Below are positions 45,425 to 55,074 of a stretch of 64,000 nucleotides of DNA, one piece after another (position 1 is the first letter of the stretch; each line of letters begins with the position of its first letter). The stretch lies in the NCBI GenBank assembly GCA_016710785.1, contig JADJUE010000009.1:496001-560000 (forward strand), given 5' to 3'. A program made the translations under genes and the position numbers. The DNA comes from Candidatus Epilinea brevis. GTDB taxonomy: Bacteria > Chloroflexota > Anaerolineae > Epilineales > Epilineaceae. The notes under the pieces were generated by a model. That model was given only the letters and a program-made list of their open reading frames with translations, made no database searches and was not told the origin of the DNA.

Positions 45425-47749
45425 ATGCAACCACACGCCCTCAACCGCCGCTTGCCTCGGAGGTGTACTGCCTTGAAGCAGCCCCCAGCGCCAAACCGTC
45501 GCGCCCGACAAACAGCGGCACCGTTGTCGTTCAGCCTCCTCGTCCTCGCCGCCGCAGCCGCGATCGGAGTGCAAACCGTGCGGTCGTGGGCAGTCGCCTC
45601 GCAATCCGTTGGGAGCGAAAGCCGCGCTGCAGCGACCCACCTGCGGCTGATGACCCAACTCGGCGGTAGCGCCACCAAGCTGGCCCTGCGCGGCGGCATG
45701 GCCTACCTGGGCGAGGGCCCGCGGGTCGTGGCCGTCGACGTTTCGGATCCGCAGGCGCCCGCGCGGCGCGGCGCTTCGGCGCCCCTGCCGGGCGTCGTTC
45801 GCGGCATGGCCTGGTCCGGAAACCTGTTGGCGGTCATCTATCGGGATGCATTGGCCAACATCGGCAACGACGGTCTGGCTCTGCTCGATGTGACGGATGC
45901 GGATCATCCGGGCATCGTCGCGCAGCTGCCCTTGGACCAAGGTCCACAGTCACTGGCCGCCGTCGGCAGCCGCCTCTTTGTGACCGGTCACGATGCGGCG
46001 CGCGGGCAGACCCTGGCGGCACATGAAGTCCTGCTCGCCATCGACGCCGCGGACCCGGCACGGCCGCAGCCGGCGGGCAAGCTTGTCCTCCGCGAACCCG
46101 GCGTCGTCTCCCCGGCACCGATTCCGCTGAGCATCCTGGAAGCAGGCGACACGCTATGGCTGCTGCGCACCTTGCAGGCCGGCAACACCGACGAAACCGA
46201 AGTGATCGCCTTCGACAGGAACCTCGCGCCGGCCGACGACAGTCAGGTCAACATCCGCTTGCCGGGCAGGCACGCGTCGGCGGCGGCGGATGCGGCGCGA
46301 ACACTGGTCCACCTGATCATGGTGGAAGCCAGCCGCGGACGCGTGACCTTGCAGACCCTGGAGCCGCGGGCCGACGTGCCGCTGCGCTCCAGCCTGGAAC
46401 TGATCGAGCGGCGCGGCTGCGGCGGACCACTGTCCCTACGCGGCACCTTGGCCGCCTACGCTGACCGCTGCAGCCGCAGCCTGCAGATCATCGACCTCGG
46501 CGACCCCGACCGACCGCGCCTGCTCGGCCGGCTGCCCCTGGACATCGCCAGCGGCGATCTGGCTTGGAGCGGCGACCGGATCGTCCTGTCCGGAGGGGCC
46601 ATGGGCGGCTTGCTCATCGTCGACGCCGCAGACCCAGCCCGTCCCTCGGCCGTGGGACGGATGGCCGCTCTCGGATCCGTCGGCCGCCTCGCCCTCCACC
46701 TCGAGCCCGGCGGCAACGCGCACCTCTACGCTTCAGACCCGGAGGCCGGGCTGTGGACCCTCGACCCACGGGCCGCGGCCGCGGAGCCGGCGCCGGTGGA
46801 TCCTTCCGCCTACCTGATCAGCGGCCCCCTCGACCTACCGCAGGCCGCCGACCTGGTAGTGGCCGACGGGCGGCTGGTGGTCGGCGGCTGGTCCGAAGGC
46901 CTCCGCCCCTTCGACCTGGCGACGCCCGGCCAGCCGCGTCCCCTTCCCACCCTGTCGCAGGGTCGGCGCGCCGAATCCCTGACCACCGATGGCCGGCGCA
47001 TCTACTCCGGACTCGGATCGGTCGGCCTGGCGGCCCTGTCCTTCGGGCCGGAGGGTCTTGAAGAGACCGCCCGCCTGGAGCAGCCGCTTATCTGGCAGAT
47101 CGACCTCTCCGCCGACGGGCAGCGGCTGGTGGGCCAGGCTTTAGGCGCCTTCTTCGCCCTGGACCCCGTCACCTTGCAGCCCCTGCGCAGCTGGGCCGCG
47201 CCGGCACCCGACGCCTTCAAGGTCAACCGCGCGGACAGCCTGGCCCTCGATGGCGACACATTGCACCTCGGCGTGGCCGCCTACACCTACAACCCCCAGG
47301 TCAACAGTTACAGCGACCGGCTGATGAGCCTGCGCCTGGACCCCGCTCCCAGCACGATGGCCGTGGCGGCGGGGCAGGCGCCGGGAACCATCGGCAGCTG
47401 GGCCGGGCGGGTGCTGGCGGAAGACGGTCTCATCCTGGTGGCTGGGGACGGACAACTCTCCGTCCTGCGTTCTACCGCCGACGGCCCGCTGCCGCTGGCC
47501 GAATGGGCCTCGCCCGGCTCGGGAAGCGACCTCCTGCGCTGGACTCGCGACTGCGCCGACGAAGCAGCCTGCGTACCCGATCTGCTGTTCCTGGCCGATG
47601 GCGACGCCGGTCTGGCGGTGCTGGCGCTGGAAGCAGACACCGCGACGCCCACCGCGAGCGCCGACCGGACCGCCACGCCGACAGCGTCGCGGCCAACGGA
47701 GGCTGCCGGGCGGCGCTTGTGGCTACCCCGGGTAGAACGCAAGCCATAA
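45425..47749 (+). CDS. Secreted LVIVD-type beta-propeller protein (paralogue of 40.3-kb gene)
   Basis: A 774-residue protein from the ATG at 45425. Basic start, then a signal helix (LSFSLLVLAAAAAIGVQTV). Repeated blades read RVVAVDVSDPQAPARRG, LALLDVTDADHPGIVAQ, SLQIIDLGDPDRPRLLGR and GLLIVDAADPARPSAVGR. The C-terminus is a Thr/Ala/Pro linker ending in GRRLWLPRVERKP, the same kind of terminal motif as in the 48.3-kb protein. Likely cell-surface or secreted. The frame is open upstream into repeat copy 3, but that part is not protein-like. Confidence 0.8.
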   Translation: MQPHALNRRLPRRCTALKQPPAPNRRARQTAAPLSFSLLVLAAAAAIGVQTVRSWAVASQSVGSESRAAATHLRLMTQLGGSATKLALRGGMAYLGEGPRVVAVDVSDPQAPARRGASAPLPGVVRGMAWSGNLLAVIYRDALANIGNDGLALLDVTDADHPGIVAQLPLDQGPQSLAAVGSRLFVTGHDAARGQTLAAHEVLLAIDAADPARPQPAGKLVLREPGVVSPAPIPLSILEAGDTLWLLRTLQAGNTDETEVIAFDRNLAPADDSQVNIRLPGRHASAAADAARTLVHLIMVEASRGRVTLQTLEPRADVPLRSSLELIERRGCGGPLSLRGTLAAYADRCSRSLQIIDLGDPDRPRLLGRLPLDIASGDLAWSGDRIVLSGGAMGGLLIVDAADPARPSAVGRMAALGSVGRLALHLEPGGNAHLYASDPEAGLWTLDPRAAAAEPAPVDPSAYLISGPLDLPQAADLVVADGRLVVGGWSEGLRPFDLATPGQPRPLPTLSQGRRAESLTTDGRRIYSGLGSVGLAALSFGPEGLEETARLEQPLIWQIDLSADGQRLVGQALGAFFALDPVTLQPLRSWAAPAPDAFKVNRADSLALDGDTLHLGVAAYTYNPQVNSYSDRLMSLRLDPAPSTMAVAAGQAPGTIGSWAGRVLAEDGLILVAGDGQLSVLRSTADGPLPLAEWASPGSGSDLLRWTRDCADEAACVPDLLFLADGDAGLAVLALEADTATPTASADRTATPTASRPTEAAGRRLWLPRVERKP

Positions 47750-47802
47750 CGGCGGGTCGTGGGCTCTCAGGCGCTGGGGCATTCGAGCGCCGGACGGCAC
47801 CT

Positions 47803-47963
47803 TCACCCCACCAACCAGTTCTCTACTCGGAGCGATTGGACTCGATCGAACTCTCGACTGTTGTTGCTTACGAGTATAGCGCCGGTGGCCAAGGCAATGC
47901 CTGCGATCAGGAGATCCATGGGTCCGATCAGCTGCCCGGCGGTGTCCAATAGATATACAGCAT
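47803..47963 (-). pseudogene. vapC: VapC-type PIN toxin, internally deleted
   Basis: The ATG overlaps the antitoxin stop (TGATG). It starts MLY, then after a 2-base insertion continues LLDT in another frame and goes directly to AGQLIGPMDLLIAGIALATGAILVSNNSREFDRVQSLRVENWLVG, the normal C-terminal third of a VapC. About 70 central residues, including one catalytic acidic residue, are missing. It is clearly dead. Confidence 0.8.
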
Positions 47964-48205
47964 CAGTCCAGGCCTACGCGTTCAGCCTGCGGGACGTCGG
48001 CTCGGATATCACGCAAGATCGCAGCGGGATCCCGCTCATCCTCCCATGTCCCGAGTGTGGCGAAGAAGAACTCCGGCAAACGGTTCCTCAAATGACTCTG
48101 GATGGCTTCACGAACCCATGACGATCGGCTGATTTTCGCTCGCCGCGCCGCCTCCTCCAAGAGCGAGGCTGTCTCATCATCCAAGTAGACCGCAAGCTGT
48201 GTCAT
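47963..48205 (-). CDS. vapB: Ribbon-helix-helix antitoxin of a VapBC pair
   Basis: An 80-residue protein: MTQLAVYLDDETASLLEEAARRAKISRSSWVREAIQSHLRN is a textbook ribbon-helix-helix (beta strand, then two helices), followed by a toxin-binding tail (FFATLGTWEDERDPAAILRDIRAD). The ATG at 48205 is preferred; an upstream in-frame stretch is not protein-like. RHH antitoxins repress their own promoter and block the PIN RNase. Its toxin partner is deleted internally, like the broken toxin at 26.3 kb, so it is an orphan. Confidence 0.85.
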   Translation of the reverse strand: MTQLAVYLDDETASLLEEAARRAKISRSSWVREAIQSHLRNRLPEFFFATLGTWEDERDPAAILRDIRADVPQAERVGLD

Positions 48206-48348
48206 GATCCATTCCTTCCAGATGCCCCGACTTGCCGTAACCGCCTTGCCGTCAACATCGGTTGGTGCTGCTGCCTCAGGCAATTGTACTTGCAGCCATA
48301 CACGCCCCCAAGGCCCGCAACACCGCGCGTCCCATCCGCATTGAATGC

Positions 48349-49785
48349 TCAGGGTCGCTGCAGCCACGGCAGCCACAACCGCCCGTGGATAGTGCCGACT
48401 GTGGCCGTTGTCGTCGCAGTCGCCGTGGCGGCTCCCAAAGTCGGCGTCGCCTCTACCGCCGTGGGCGTCGCGCTGACGACCGTCGGCTGCGGCGTGGCGC
48501 TGGCCGGTCCCAGCGGCGACCAGTCCAGCACCTCCACCCGCAGCGGCGCCGCGGCCTGCGCGGCCAGGCGCTCGGCGCTCAAGCTGTTGCCCGGCGGCAG
48601 GAAGACCAGCTCGCCCGGGAAGTCCGCCTGGCCCAAGCTGGGCATGCTGTCCGCAACCACGCCGATCTGCCCGATCAGCCGCTTGTCGCCCGTGTCGTTG
48701 GCCGGGGCCTTGCCGCCGTCGTCGAAGGTCTGGCGGGCGCTGGAGGCGGCCGAGGAGGGTCGGGAAAGCAGCAGCAGGCGGCCCTCGGGGAAGGTCAGTT
48801 CGCGCCAGAGCGGCAGAGGGCGGGAAGCCGGCGCGTCCGGCTTCTCGTCGATGGTCAGCACCGCGGGGCCGCGGGCATCGCGGTAGGTGGCGCCCAAGGC
48901 CGCCGGAGATAGATCCAAGGCCATGCGCAAGTCCTCCAGGGTTGCGCCCAAGGGCAAGGCGACGTCTTCGTAGGTGCCGCGGCTGATCGTCAGCCGCTGG
49001 GCCAGGGCCAGGTTCTGGCCCTGCGCGTCCAAGACGATGCGCAGCGGCCCGATCCGCGGCGGAGGGCCTTCGGCCGCCCGCACATCGGCGTTGGCGGCAA
49101 TGTCCTCCTCGGTGTAGGTGTCCGCCCCCAGGAAGGTGCGCACGGTGAAACGGATCTTCAGGCGGTCCACCAGGTTGGGTCCGGCCTCCGTGAAACGCAT
49201 GCCCTTGGGACCGATGAAGCCATCCGTGCTGGGCTGGGCGAAGTCCATGGCGTAGGAGTGTCCGGCGATGCGGCTCGAAGCCGGCACGTAGCGGATGGCT
49301 GCTTCGGGCAGCGGATGCGTGGGGCGGAAGGGTCGAGCGGGATCATCGCCCCCGACAAAGATCCAGCGGTCGGCAGCCCCCAGCGGGTCCGTGACCTTGA
49401 TCCGCTGCCCGCTGACGAGCGGAATGATGCCATCCGCCGGCCAGTCGCCGCCGGCATCCTCGGCCATCAGCACCAGCTCGTCGTTGGCATCCAGGATGCC
49501 GTCCTCGACCGCCACGAAGGCCCCCGCCGCATCCCGTTCATCCACCTGCAACAGCAGCCGCCGGCCCTGGTCATCGATGGCGATGATCGCCTCGAGCTGT
49601 CGGCCCTGCAGGCCTCCCAGCTGCTCGCCGCGGAGCACGATCGCTTCGCCATAGCGTCCGCTGTCCTGATCGCTCGCGGCATGACCGACATGGGCCGGCG
49701 ATCGGCCGATCGACACGGCCGCCACGGTCGCCACGGTCGCGGCCAGGGCGACGGTCCATCCTGGGGCAGATATCTGGCGCTTCAT
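48349..49785 (-). CDS. Secreted protein of unknown function with Thr-Pro linker and terminal LWLP motif
   Basis: A 478-residue protein. The ATG at 49785 has AAGGAG seven bases ahead and a Sec signal (WTVALAATVATVAAVSIG, cleavage after HVGHAA). The 380-residue beta-rich body (RYGEAIVLRGEQLGG, ILDANDELVLMAEDAGGDWP, KGMRFTEAGPNLVDRLKIRF) has no family I can name. The end is an ATPT-type linker closing with HGRLWLPWLQRP. It is divergent from the 50-kb propeller gene, so a shared promoter region at 49786-49975 is likely. Confidence 0.75.
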   Translation of the reverse strand: MKRQISAPGWTVALAATVATVAAVSIGRSPAHVGHAASDQDSGRYGEAIVLRGEQLGGLQGRQLEAIIAIDDQGRRLLLQVDERDAAGAFVAVEDGILDANDELVLMAEDAGGDWPADGIIPLVSGQRIKVTDPLGAADRWIFVGGDDPARPFRPTHPLPEAAIRYVPASSRIAGHSYAMDFAQPSTDGFIGPKGMRFTEAGPNLVDRLKIRFTVRTFLGADTYTEEDIAANADVRAAEGPPPRIGPLRIVLDAQGQNLALAQRLTISRGTYEDVALPLGATLEDLRMALDLSPAALGATYRDARGPAVLTIDEKPDAPASRPLPLWRELTFPEGRLLLLSRPSSAASSARQTFDDGGKAPANDTGDKRLIGQIGVVADSMPSLGQADFPGELVFLPPGNSLSAERLAAQAAAPLRVEVLDWSPLGPASATPQPTVVSATPTAVEATPTLGAATATATTTATVGTIHGRLWLPWLQRP

Positions 49786-49975
49786 CCTACGCTCCTTTAC
49801 ATGACTGACTGTCCTGGTGGCATCCGTCGGAAACCCCGACGAGGGGCCGGCGCATGATAAGGCGTCGGAGCGTGACGGGCGAATCGCTGCGCCCGGGCTG
49901 CGCCGCCGCGGCTTCTGGGTTATCATGTTCGCGCCCGTCTCGGTCCCAAGGGGACGCTGTCCAGGAGGTATCGCC

Positions 49976-52667
49976 GTGCAGCATCGCAAGTGGTCGCGCA
50001 TCCTGCTGAGCGCCTTGTCGGCTCTGGGTCTGGGCCTCGGCCTGGGCATCGGGCTTGGCCCCGGTTCCCCCATGTCGCCGTCGCCGGCGCAGGCCCAGTC
50101 GCCGGCCGCCATCGACCCCGGCCAGCTGCGCGCCGAGCTCGGCGACTTCCGGCGGCTGGTGGGCGCGGTGGCTTTCGCCGCCGACGATGTCTGGGCCGCC
50201 GGGGATGGCATCGTGCATTTCGACGGCGCCGGCTGGAAGCAGGTCATCAGCGGCCAGCGGCCCTTCTTCCGCGCCATCGATGGGTCGGCGCCCAATCAGA
50301 TCTGGGCCGCCGGCGAGCTGGCTGCCGACTACTGCGACAGCTACGGCCTGCTGTACCACTTTGACGGCCAGAGCTGGCAGCCGCAAGCCACCGGCACCCA
50401 TGTGCCCTTGTACGGCCTGGACATGCTCAGCGCCACCGACGGTTGGGCGGTGGGCGGCATGGAGCAGGCGGTCATCGTTCGCTACGACGGCCGGGCCTGG
50501 CGCACCGTGGCCGCGCCCGAGCTGGCCGGGCTGCGTGCCGTCCAGGCCCTGGCCGCCGACGATGTCTGGGCCGTGGGCGACCGCGGGGCCATCGCGCATT
50601 ATGACGGCCAGGGCTGGGAGGTGATCGAGGGTCCCGGCTTCGCCTACCTCACCGACCTGCATCTGCTGCATGCCGGCTTCGGTTGGGCCGTGGGCATCGA
50701 CCGCGACAACAGCGGGTCGGCGGTGGTCCTGGCCTTCCGCGACGGCCGCTGGACCCTGGACAGCTTCGACGAGATGCCCGCGCTCTACGCCGTGCGCAGC
50801 CTGGCCGAGGACTGGACCCTGGCCGTCGGCCGCAACGGCGTCCTCATGCATCACGACGGAACATTGTGGCGCGAGGTGGGGCGCACCAATCCCGGTGGCT
50901 ACAACCCCTGGGGCTTCGGCCCCTCGCCGGCTGGCGAACCGGGCGATCCTGAGGCGCCCCCAGGTGGGGTCGCCGCGGACGAGACGGTCGACCAGCAGGC
51001 GTCGACCGCAGCGACCGCCTGCTACCGACGTCGCTTCCGCACCGGACGGCGACGCCCCGCCGCGGTTGCGCTGGGACGAGCGCACCCTCAACAGCCTGGT
51101 GCTCATGCCCGACAAGGAAACCCTGCTGGCCGTGGGCTTTGCCGGGCAGATCGTCAGCGTGCGCGACGACCTCAGCTGGCGCGAGCTGCATACCGGTCAT
51201 GTGCTCGGGGCCATCGACATGCTCAACCCCGACTTCGGCTGGGTGGTCGGCACCGGCGGGCGGCCGCTGCGCTGGGACGGGCAGACCTGGACGGCACCGC
51301 CGGCGCCCAGCTCGGCCCGCTGGCTGAGTGATGTGGAGGTGGTGGCGCCCAACGACGCCTGGGCCATCGGCCGGCGCGGCACGGTTCTGCATTGGGACGG
51401 TGCCGCGTGGACGCAGACCCCGCGCTTCACCTGGCTGGACCTGGTGGCAGTGGCCTTCAACGGTCCCGCCGATGGCTGGGCGGTAGCCGTCGCCAACGGC
51501 GAAGACGCTGGAGGGGCACCCTGGGACTGGACCGCCGAGAGCATCGTCTTCCGCTGGGACGGGACCGCCTGGCGGCAGGCCATTCGGCTCTGCCATGCGT
51601 GGATCACCGATCTCGCCGTCCAGGGCCCCGGCCGGGTCTGGTTCGCCGCGGGCGGCCGCGGCCAGGTGCTGCTCTGGGACGGCGCCGGCTTCAGCTGGCA
51701 ACCGGTCTGGGGCTACGACAGCCCCAGCGGCCCGGGCACGGGCATCCAGTGGTTCGGCGGCGGTGCGGACGGTGGCCTCTGGGGCACGAGTTACTTCGGT
51801 GGCTTCGCCCGCCTTGAAAACGGCGTCTGGCGCTCGCATCGGCTTGCCGGCAGCATCGACGAAGAGACCTATGTCGGGCGCATCGCCGGGGGCGACCGCA
51901 ACGGCTTCTGGACGCTGTCCAACAGCCGGCTGCAACATGTGGACGCCGACGGCAAGGTGCAGCAGGTGCTGGACCTGCCCAACTCCATGAACGGCATGGA
52001 CGTCGTGACCGACGCGGCCGGCGTTGCGGAGGTCTTCCTGATCGGCGAGGCATCCACGGTCCTGCATTATCGAGCGCCCTCTGCCCGGCAGTTGGCGCCC
52101 CTGGCCACCGCCACCGCCGCCCTGCCGCCGCCCCTCCTGCATCCCACGCCCACCCCCTTCTCGGTCTATGACCGCGACGCGGTGGTGGAGCGTTTGACGG
52201 CGCTCGTCGATCCGGATGACACGGGCGAGGCGCAGATCGACCAGTTGCGGCTGATGAGCCTGGCCTCCTGGTGGCGCACCGTCGATGTGGATTACCTCGA
52301 CATCCCGGAAGATGAGGACGAGGACTGGCCCTGGTTCTGGGAGGACCACGGTTCCCTGGACCCTTGCGACCGCGGCGCCGATCTGCCCGTGTGGGTGGCA
52401 GAGTTCTCCGCCGGTCCGCGCTGTCCCTCCCATCTCTTGGCGGTCTTGGACGGCAGCGGTCGCGACGCCTGGCAGCTGGTGTGCTACCCCCGCCGCGTGG
52501 CCACGGTCTACCTGCCCCTCGCCCTGCGCCCCAAGGAAGCGCCCGACGCGGCGCTGACGCCCAGCCCCACGCCGACCCTGCGCAGCCTCACCCCCGAGCC
52601 GGTCACGGACATCCACGGCGCCTGCCCGACGGTCACGCCGCGGCCCGAGGATCCCGAAGAGCCATGA
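49976..52667 (+). CDS. Secreted multi-blade beta-propeller protein, frameshifted near 51019
   Basis: The GTG at 49976 has AGGAGG seven bases ahead and opens with a signal helix (LLSALSALGLGLGLGIGL). Blades resemble the BNR/Ycf48 class: AADDVWAAGDGIVHFDGAGWKQV, ATDGWAVGGMEQAVIVRYDG, ADDVWAVGDRGAIAHYDGQGWEVI. The first frame then degenerates after about residue 345. A second frame takes over at VASAPDGDAPPRLRWDERTL and continues with the same blades (PDFGWVVGTGGRPLRWDGQTW, PNDAWAIGRRGTVLHWDG) to 52667. One missing base at about 51019 explains it. VATVYLPLALRPKE and a TPSPTPT tail close the protein. The stop overlaps the nitrilase start (ATGATG). Confidence 0.8.
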
Positions 52668-53554
52668 TGGACCGCCTCCGCGTCGCGGCTCTGCAATACC
52701 ATCTGCGGCCGGTCCAGTCCTTCGAGCAGTTCAGCGAGCAGGTGACGGGCTTGGTCGCGACGGCGAAGGACTACCACTGCCATCTCGTCGTGTTTCCCGA
52801 GTACTTCAGCCTGCAGCTGCTGACCTTGGACGACGTGCGCCGACCGATAGCGGAGCAGATTCGAGGCCTGACCGCCTACGTTCCGCGCTTCGTCGCGTTG
52901 ATGAGCGACCTCGCACAACGCCACGGCCTCTATATCGTCGCGGGATCGGTTCCGACCGCCGGCGAGGCGGCGGGCGTGGTCCACAACGATTGCTATTTCT
53001 TCAATCCCGCGGGCAGCCATGGCGTGCAAGGCAAGCTGCACATGACCCGCTTCGAGTCGGAGGAATGGCTGGTGACGGGCCGCGATCGGCTGACCCTCTT
53101 CGATACCGACTTCGGGCGGGTGGCCATCACCATCTGCTACGACGTCGAGTTTCCCGAACTGGCCCGCGCGGCCGCGCAAGCCGGCGCCACGATCCTGATC
53201 GTGCCCAGCTGCACCGACGACCGTCACGGATTTCTGCGGGTTCGCACCTGTGCCCAGGCCCGGGCCATCGAGAACCAGATGTACGTCATCCACGCCGCGG
53301 TCGTGGGCTCGCTGCCGACGCTGCCCGCCGTCGCCTTGAACTACGGCCAGGCGGCGATTCTCACCCCCTGCGACTACGCCTTCGCCCGTGACGGGATCCT
53401 GGCCGAAGGCGCGCTCAACCACGAGACGATGGTCATCGGCGACCTGGACCTGGCGGCGCTCATGGAAGCGCGCGCCTCCGGCACCATCCGGCCGCTGCAG
53501 GACAGCCGGCAGTCGGCGGCTTTCGCCGCGAACCTGGACGTGCTCTCCCTTTGA
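52664..53554 (+). CDS. Carbon-nitrogen hydrolase (nitrilase superfamily amidase)
   Basis: A 296-residue protein with the Glu-Lys-Cys triad: Glu46 in VVFPEYFS, Lys124 in GKLHMTRFE and Cys158 in TICYDVEFPELA. There is no N-terminal GNAT or membrane fusion. Enzymes of this type cleave amides or nitriles; the HMTRFE variant places it near aliphatic amidase/omega-amidase-like groups, but the substrate is not predictable. The ATG overlaps the stop of the propeller gene, so it is coupled to an exported protein, although this enzyme has no signal and is cytoplasmic. Confidence 0.9.
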   Translation: MMDRLRVAALQYHLRPVQSFEQFSEQVTGLVATAKDYHCHLVVFPEYFSLQLLTLDDVRRPIAEQIRGLTAYVPRFVALMSDLAQRHGLYIVAGSVPTAGEAAGVVHNDCYFFNPAGSHGVQGKLHMTRFESEEWLVTGRDRLTLFDTDFGRVAITICYDVEFPELARAAAQAGATILIVPSCTDDRHGFLRVRTCAQARAIENQMYVIHAAVVGSLPTLPAVALNYGQAAILTPCDYAFARDGILAEGALNHETMVIGDLDLAALMEARASGTIRPLQDSRQSAAFAANLDVLSL

Positions 53555-53594
53555 CCCCTTTGCCGACCACAGTCCGTCGCGGCGCCGGTCGAAA

Positions 53595-54848
53595 CTACCC
53601 CTCCGCCGCCCCGTCCCGGATGACCACCCGCAGCAGCTTGTCCAACATCTGCAGGGCGCCCAGGCTGCGCTGGTTGTAGCCGTAGCGCAGGCCTTGGGGG
53701 CCGAAGTCGCCGCCGTATCGCCAGGCGCTCGGATGGATGCCGTCGCCCGAGATCCCGCTGTGGATCATCTCCGGCCCCGCCAGCTGGGCCCAGAAGTTCC
53801 ATAGCGGGATACCGCGCGCGTCGGCCACCGCCTTGGCCACCTGGTTGAAACCGGACACGCGCGCGTTGGCCCGCCGGTTGAGGGGCCGCGGGGGGATGGT
53901 GCTGAGCACCGGGATGACGCCGGCGTCCAGCAGTTGGCCCACGATCATGTCCAGGTTGTGGCGGTAGCTGCCCAGGTCCACTCCGGCCGCCAGGTCGTTG
54001 GTGCCGTACATCACCAGGGCCACGGCCGGGCGGGTGACCAGGATCTCGCAGCCGAGGGGCGTGATGTCGGGCGCCGCGCATTCCGGAGGCGGCCCCGCCG
54101 TGGGCGCCGCGGCTCCCGTCGTGTCGCTGACGACCGCCGTCACCTGGGCGCCCTGAGCGTCCAGCGTGGCGTCGGCTGCCGGATCCACCGCCGGACTTGC
54201 AGCCGGATCTGCGGCGGGATCCATCGCGGCATCCACGGCCGGATCCGCTGCCGGATCAACCGGTGTGGCCAGCGGCCGCAGGGCATGCACCGCACTCCAG
54301 CCGACCACCGCCGCCTGGCCGCGGCGGGTGAAGCTGTTGCCCCGCCCGCAGCGCGCCGAACTGTTCCCGGCCGGCAGTTCCGTGGCCGCGAAGTGGTCGA
54401 CGGCCTCCTGCAGGGCACCGTATTCCCCCAGGCGGCCGAGTCCGCAGCCCAGGTCGGTCAGGAAGGCGCCCGAGGCGGAGATGCTGTCGCCCACCTTGAT
54501 GAAGACCCCCGCGCGGTTGCCCCGCGCTTGCCCCAGGTCGTATACGGCTCGCAGGCGCTGCTTCATCCCCCCGTCGATGGTCGGCAGCACCGGCCAGAAG
54601 GCTTCCGGCGGCGGCGTCGGGCTGGGCGTGGGGGTGGGGGTGTCGCTGGCAGTGGGGGTGATGCTGGGCGTCAGCGTGTCGCTGGGCGCCGGCGGCGGAC
54701 GCAGATCGTCGGCCGCGCCTGCCGCGGGCGGGACGATGGTCCGCTGCGCTTCCTGAGGGAAGGCGGCCCCCGGATCTGGACGCTGGCGCTGGCAGGCGGT
54801 GAGCAGGAGCGCGAGCGCGATGCCGGATGCCGAAATCCGCACCTTCAC
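53595..54848 (-). CDS. SGNH/GDSL-family hydrolase lipoprotein
   Basis: A 417-residue protein. The GTG start overlaps the stop of the small upstream gene. The signal ends in LLLTACQRQ (lipobox). A Thr/Pro linker (SDTPTPTPSPTPPP) follows, then SGNH blocks: GVFIKVGDSISAS (Ser nucleophile), ALVMYGTNDLAAG (Asn) and GDGIHPSAW (catalytic Asp/His). Expected activity is carbohydrate or lipid esterase outside the cell. A low-complexity insert of DPAA/DPAV units (about 54170-54260) splits the domain between blocks I and III, probably as a surface loop. Confidence 0.85.
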   Translation of the reverse strand: MKVRISASGIALALLLTACQRQRPDPGAAFPQEAQRTIVPPAAGAADDLRPPPAPSDTLTPSITPTASDTPTPTPSPTPPPEAFWPVLPTIDGGMKQRLRAVYDLGQARGNRAGVFIKVGDSISASGAFLTDLGCGLGRLGEYGALQEAVDHFAATELPAGNSSARCGRGNSFTRRGQAAVVGWSAVHALRPLATPVDPAADPAVDAAMDPAADPAASPAVDPAADATLDAQGAQVTAVVSDTTGAAAPTAGPPPECAAPDITPLGCEILVTRPAVALVMYGTNDLAAGVDLGSYRHNLDMIVGQLLDAGVIPVLSTIPPRPLNRRANARVSGFNQVAKAVADARGIPLWNFWAQLAGPEMIHSGISGDGIHPSAWRYGGDFGPQGLRYGYNQRSLGALQMLDKLLRVVIRDGAAEG

Positions 54849-55048
54849 CGCCGCGGCCGCCGGCCCGGCATGTAGGGCAGCTCGCCCGGATCCCCTTGGC
54901 CGTCATCAGCGCGCGTGGGCGGCAGGAAGGGATCGCGGCCGGAACCGACATGCCAGGGGCGATGGTCGACGAAACGCCGGCGCCGAAAGCCCAGGGCCAG
55001 CAAGAGCGCACCCAGCAGCAGCGCAGCGGCGCCGGCATAGAGACCCAT
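54845..55048 (-). CDS. Small single-pass membrane protein
   Basis: A 67-residue frame: MGLYAGAAALLLGALLLALGFRRRRF, then a Pro/Gly/Asp-rich tail (WHVGSGRDPFLPPTRADDG). The stop overlaps the GTG of the SGNH lipoprotein gene, so the pair is likely translationally coupled, and it starts 26 bases downstream of the LysM gene on the same strand. Function unknown. Confidence 0.55.
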   Translation of the reverse strand: MGLYAGAAALLLGALLLALGFRRRRFVDHRPWHVGSGRDPFLPPTRADDGQGDPGELPYMPGRRPRR

Positions 55049-55074
55049 GATCGGCTCCGGATCCTCGCGCCCGA

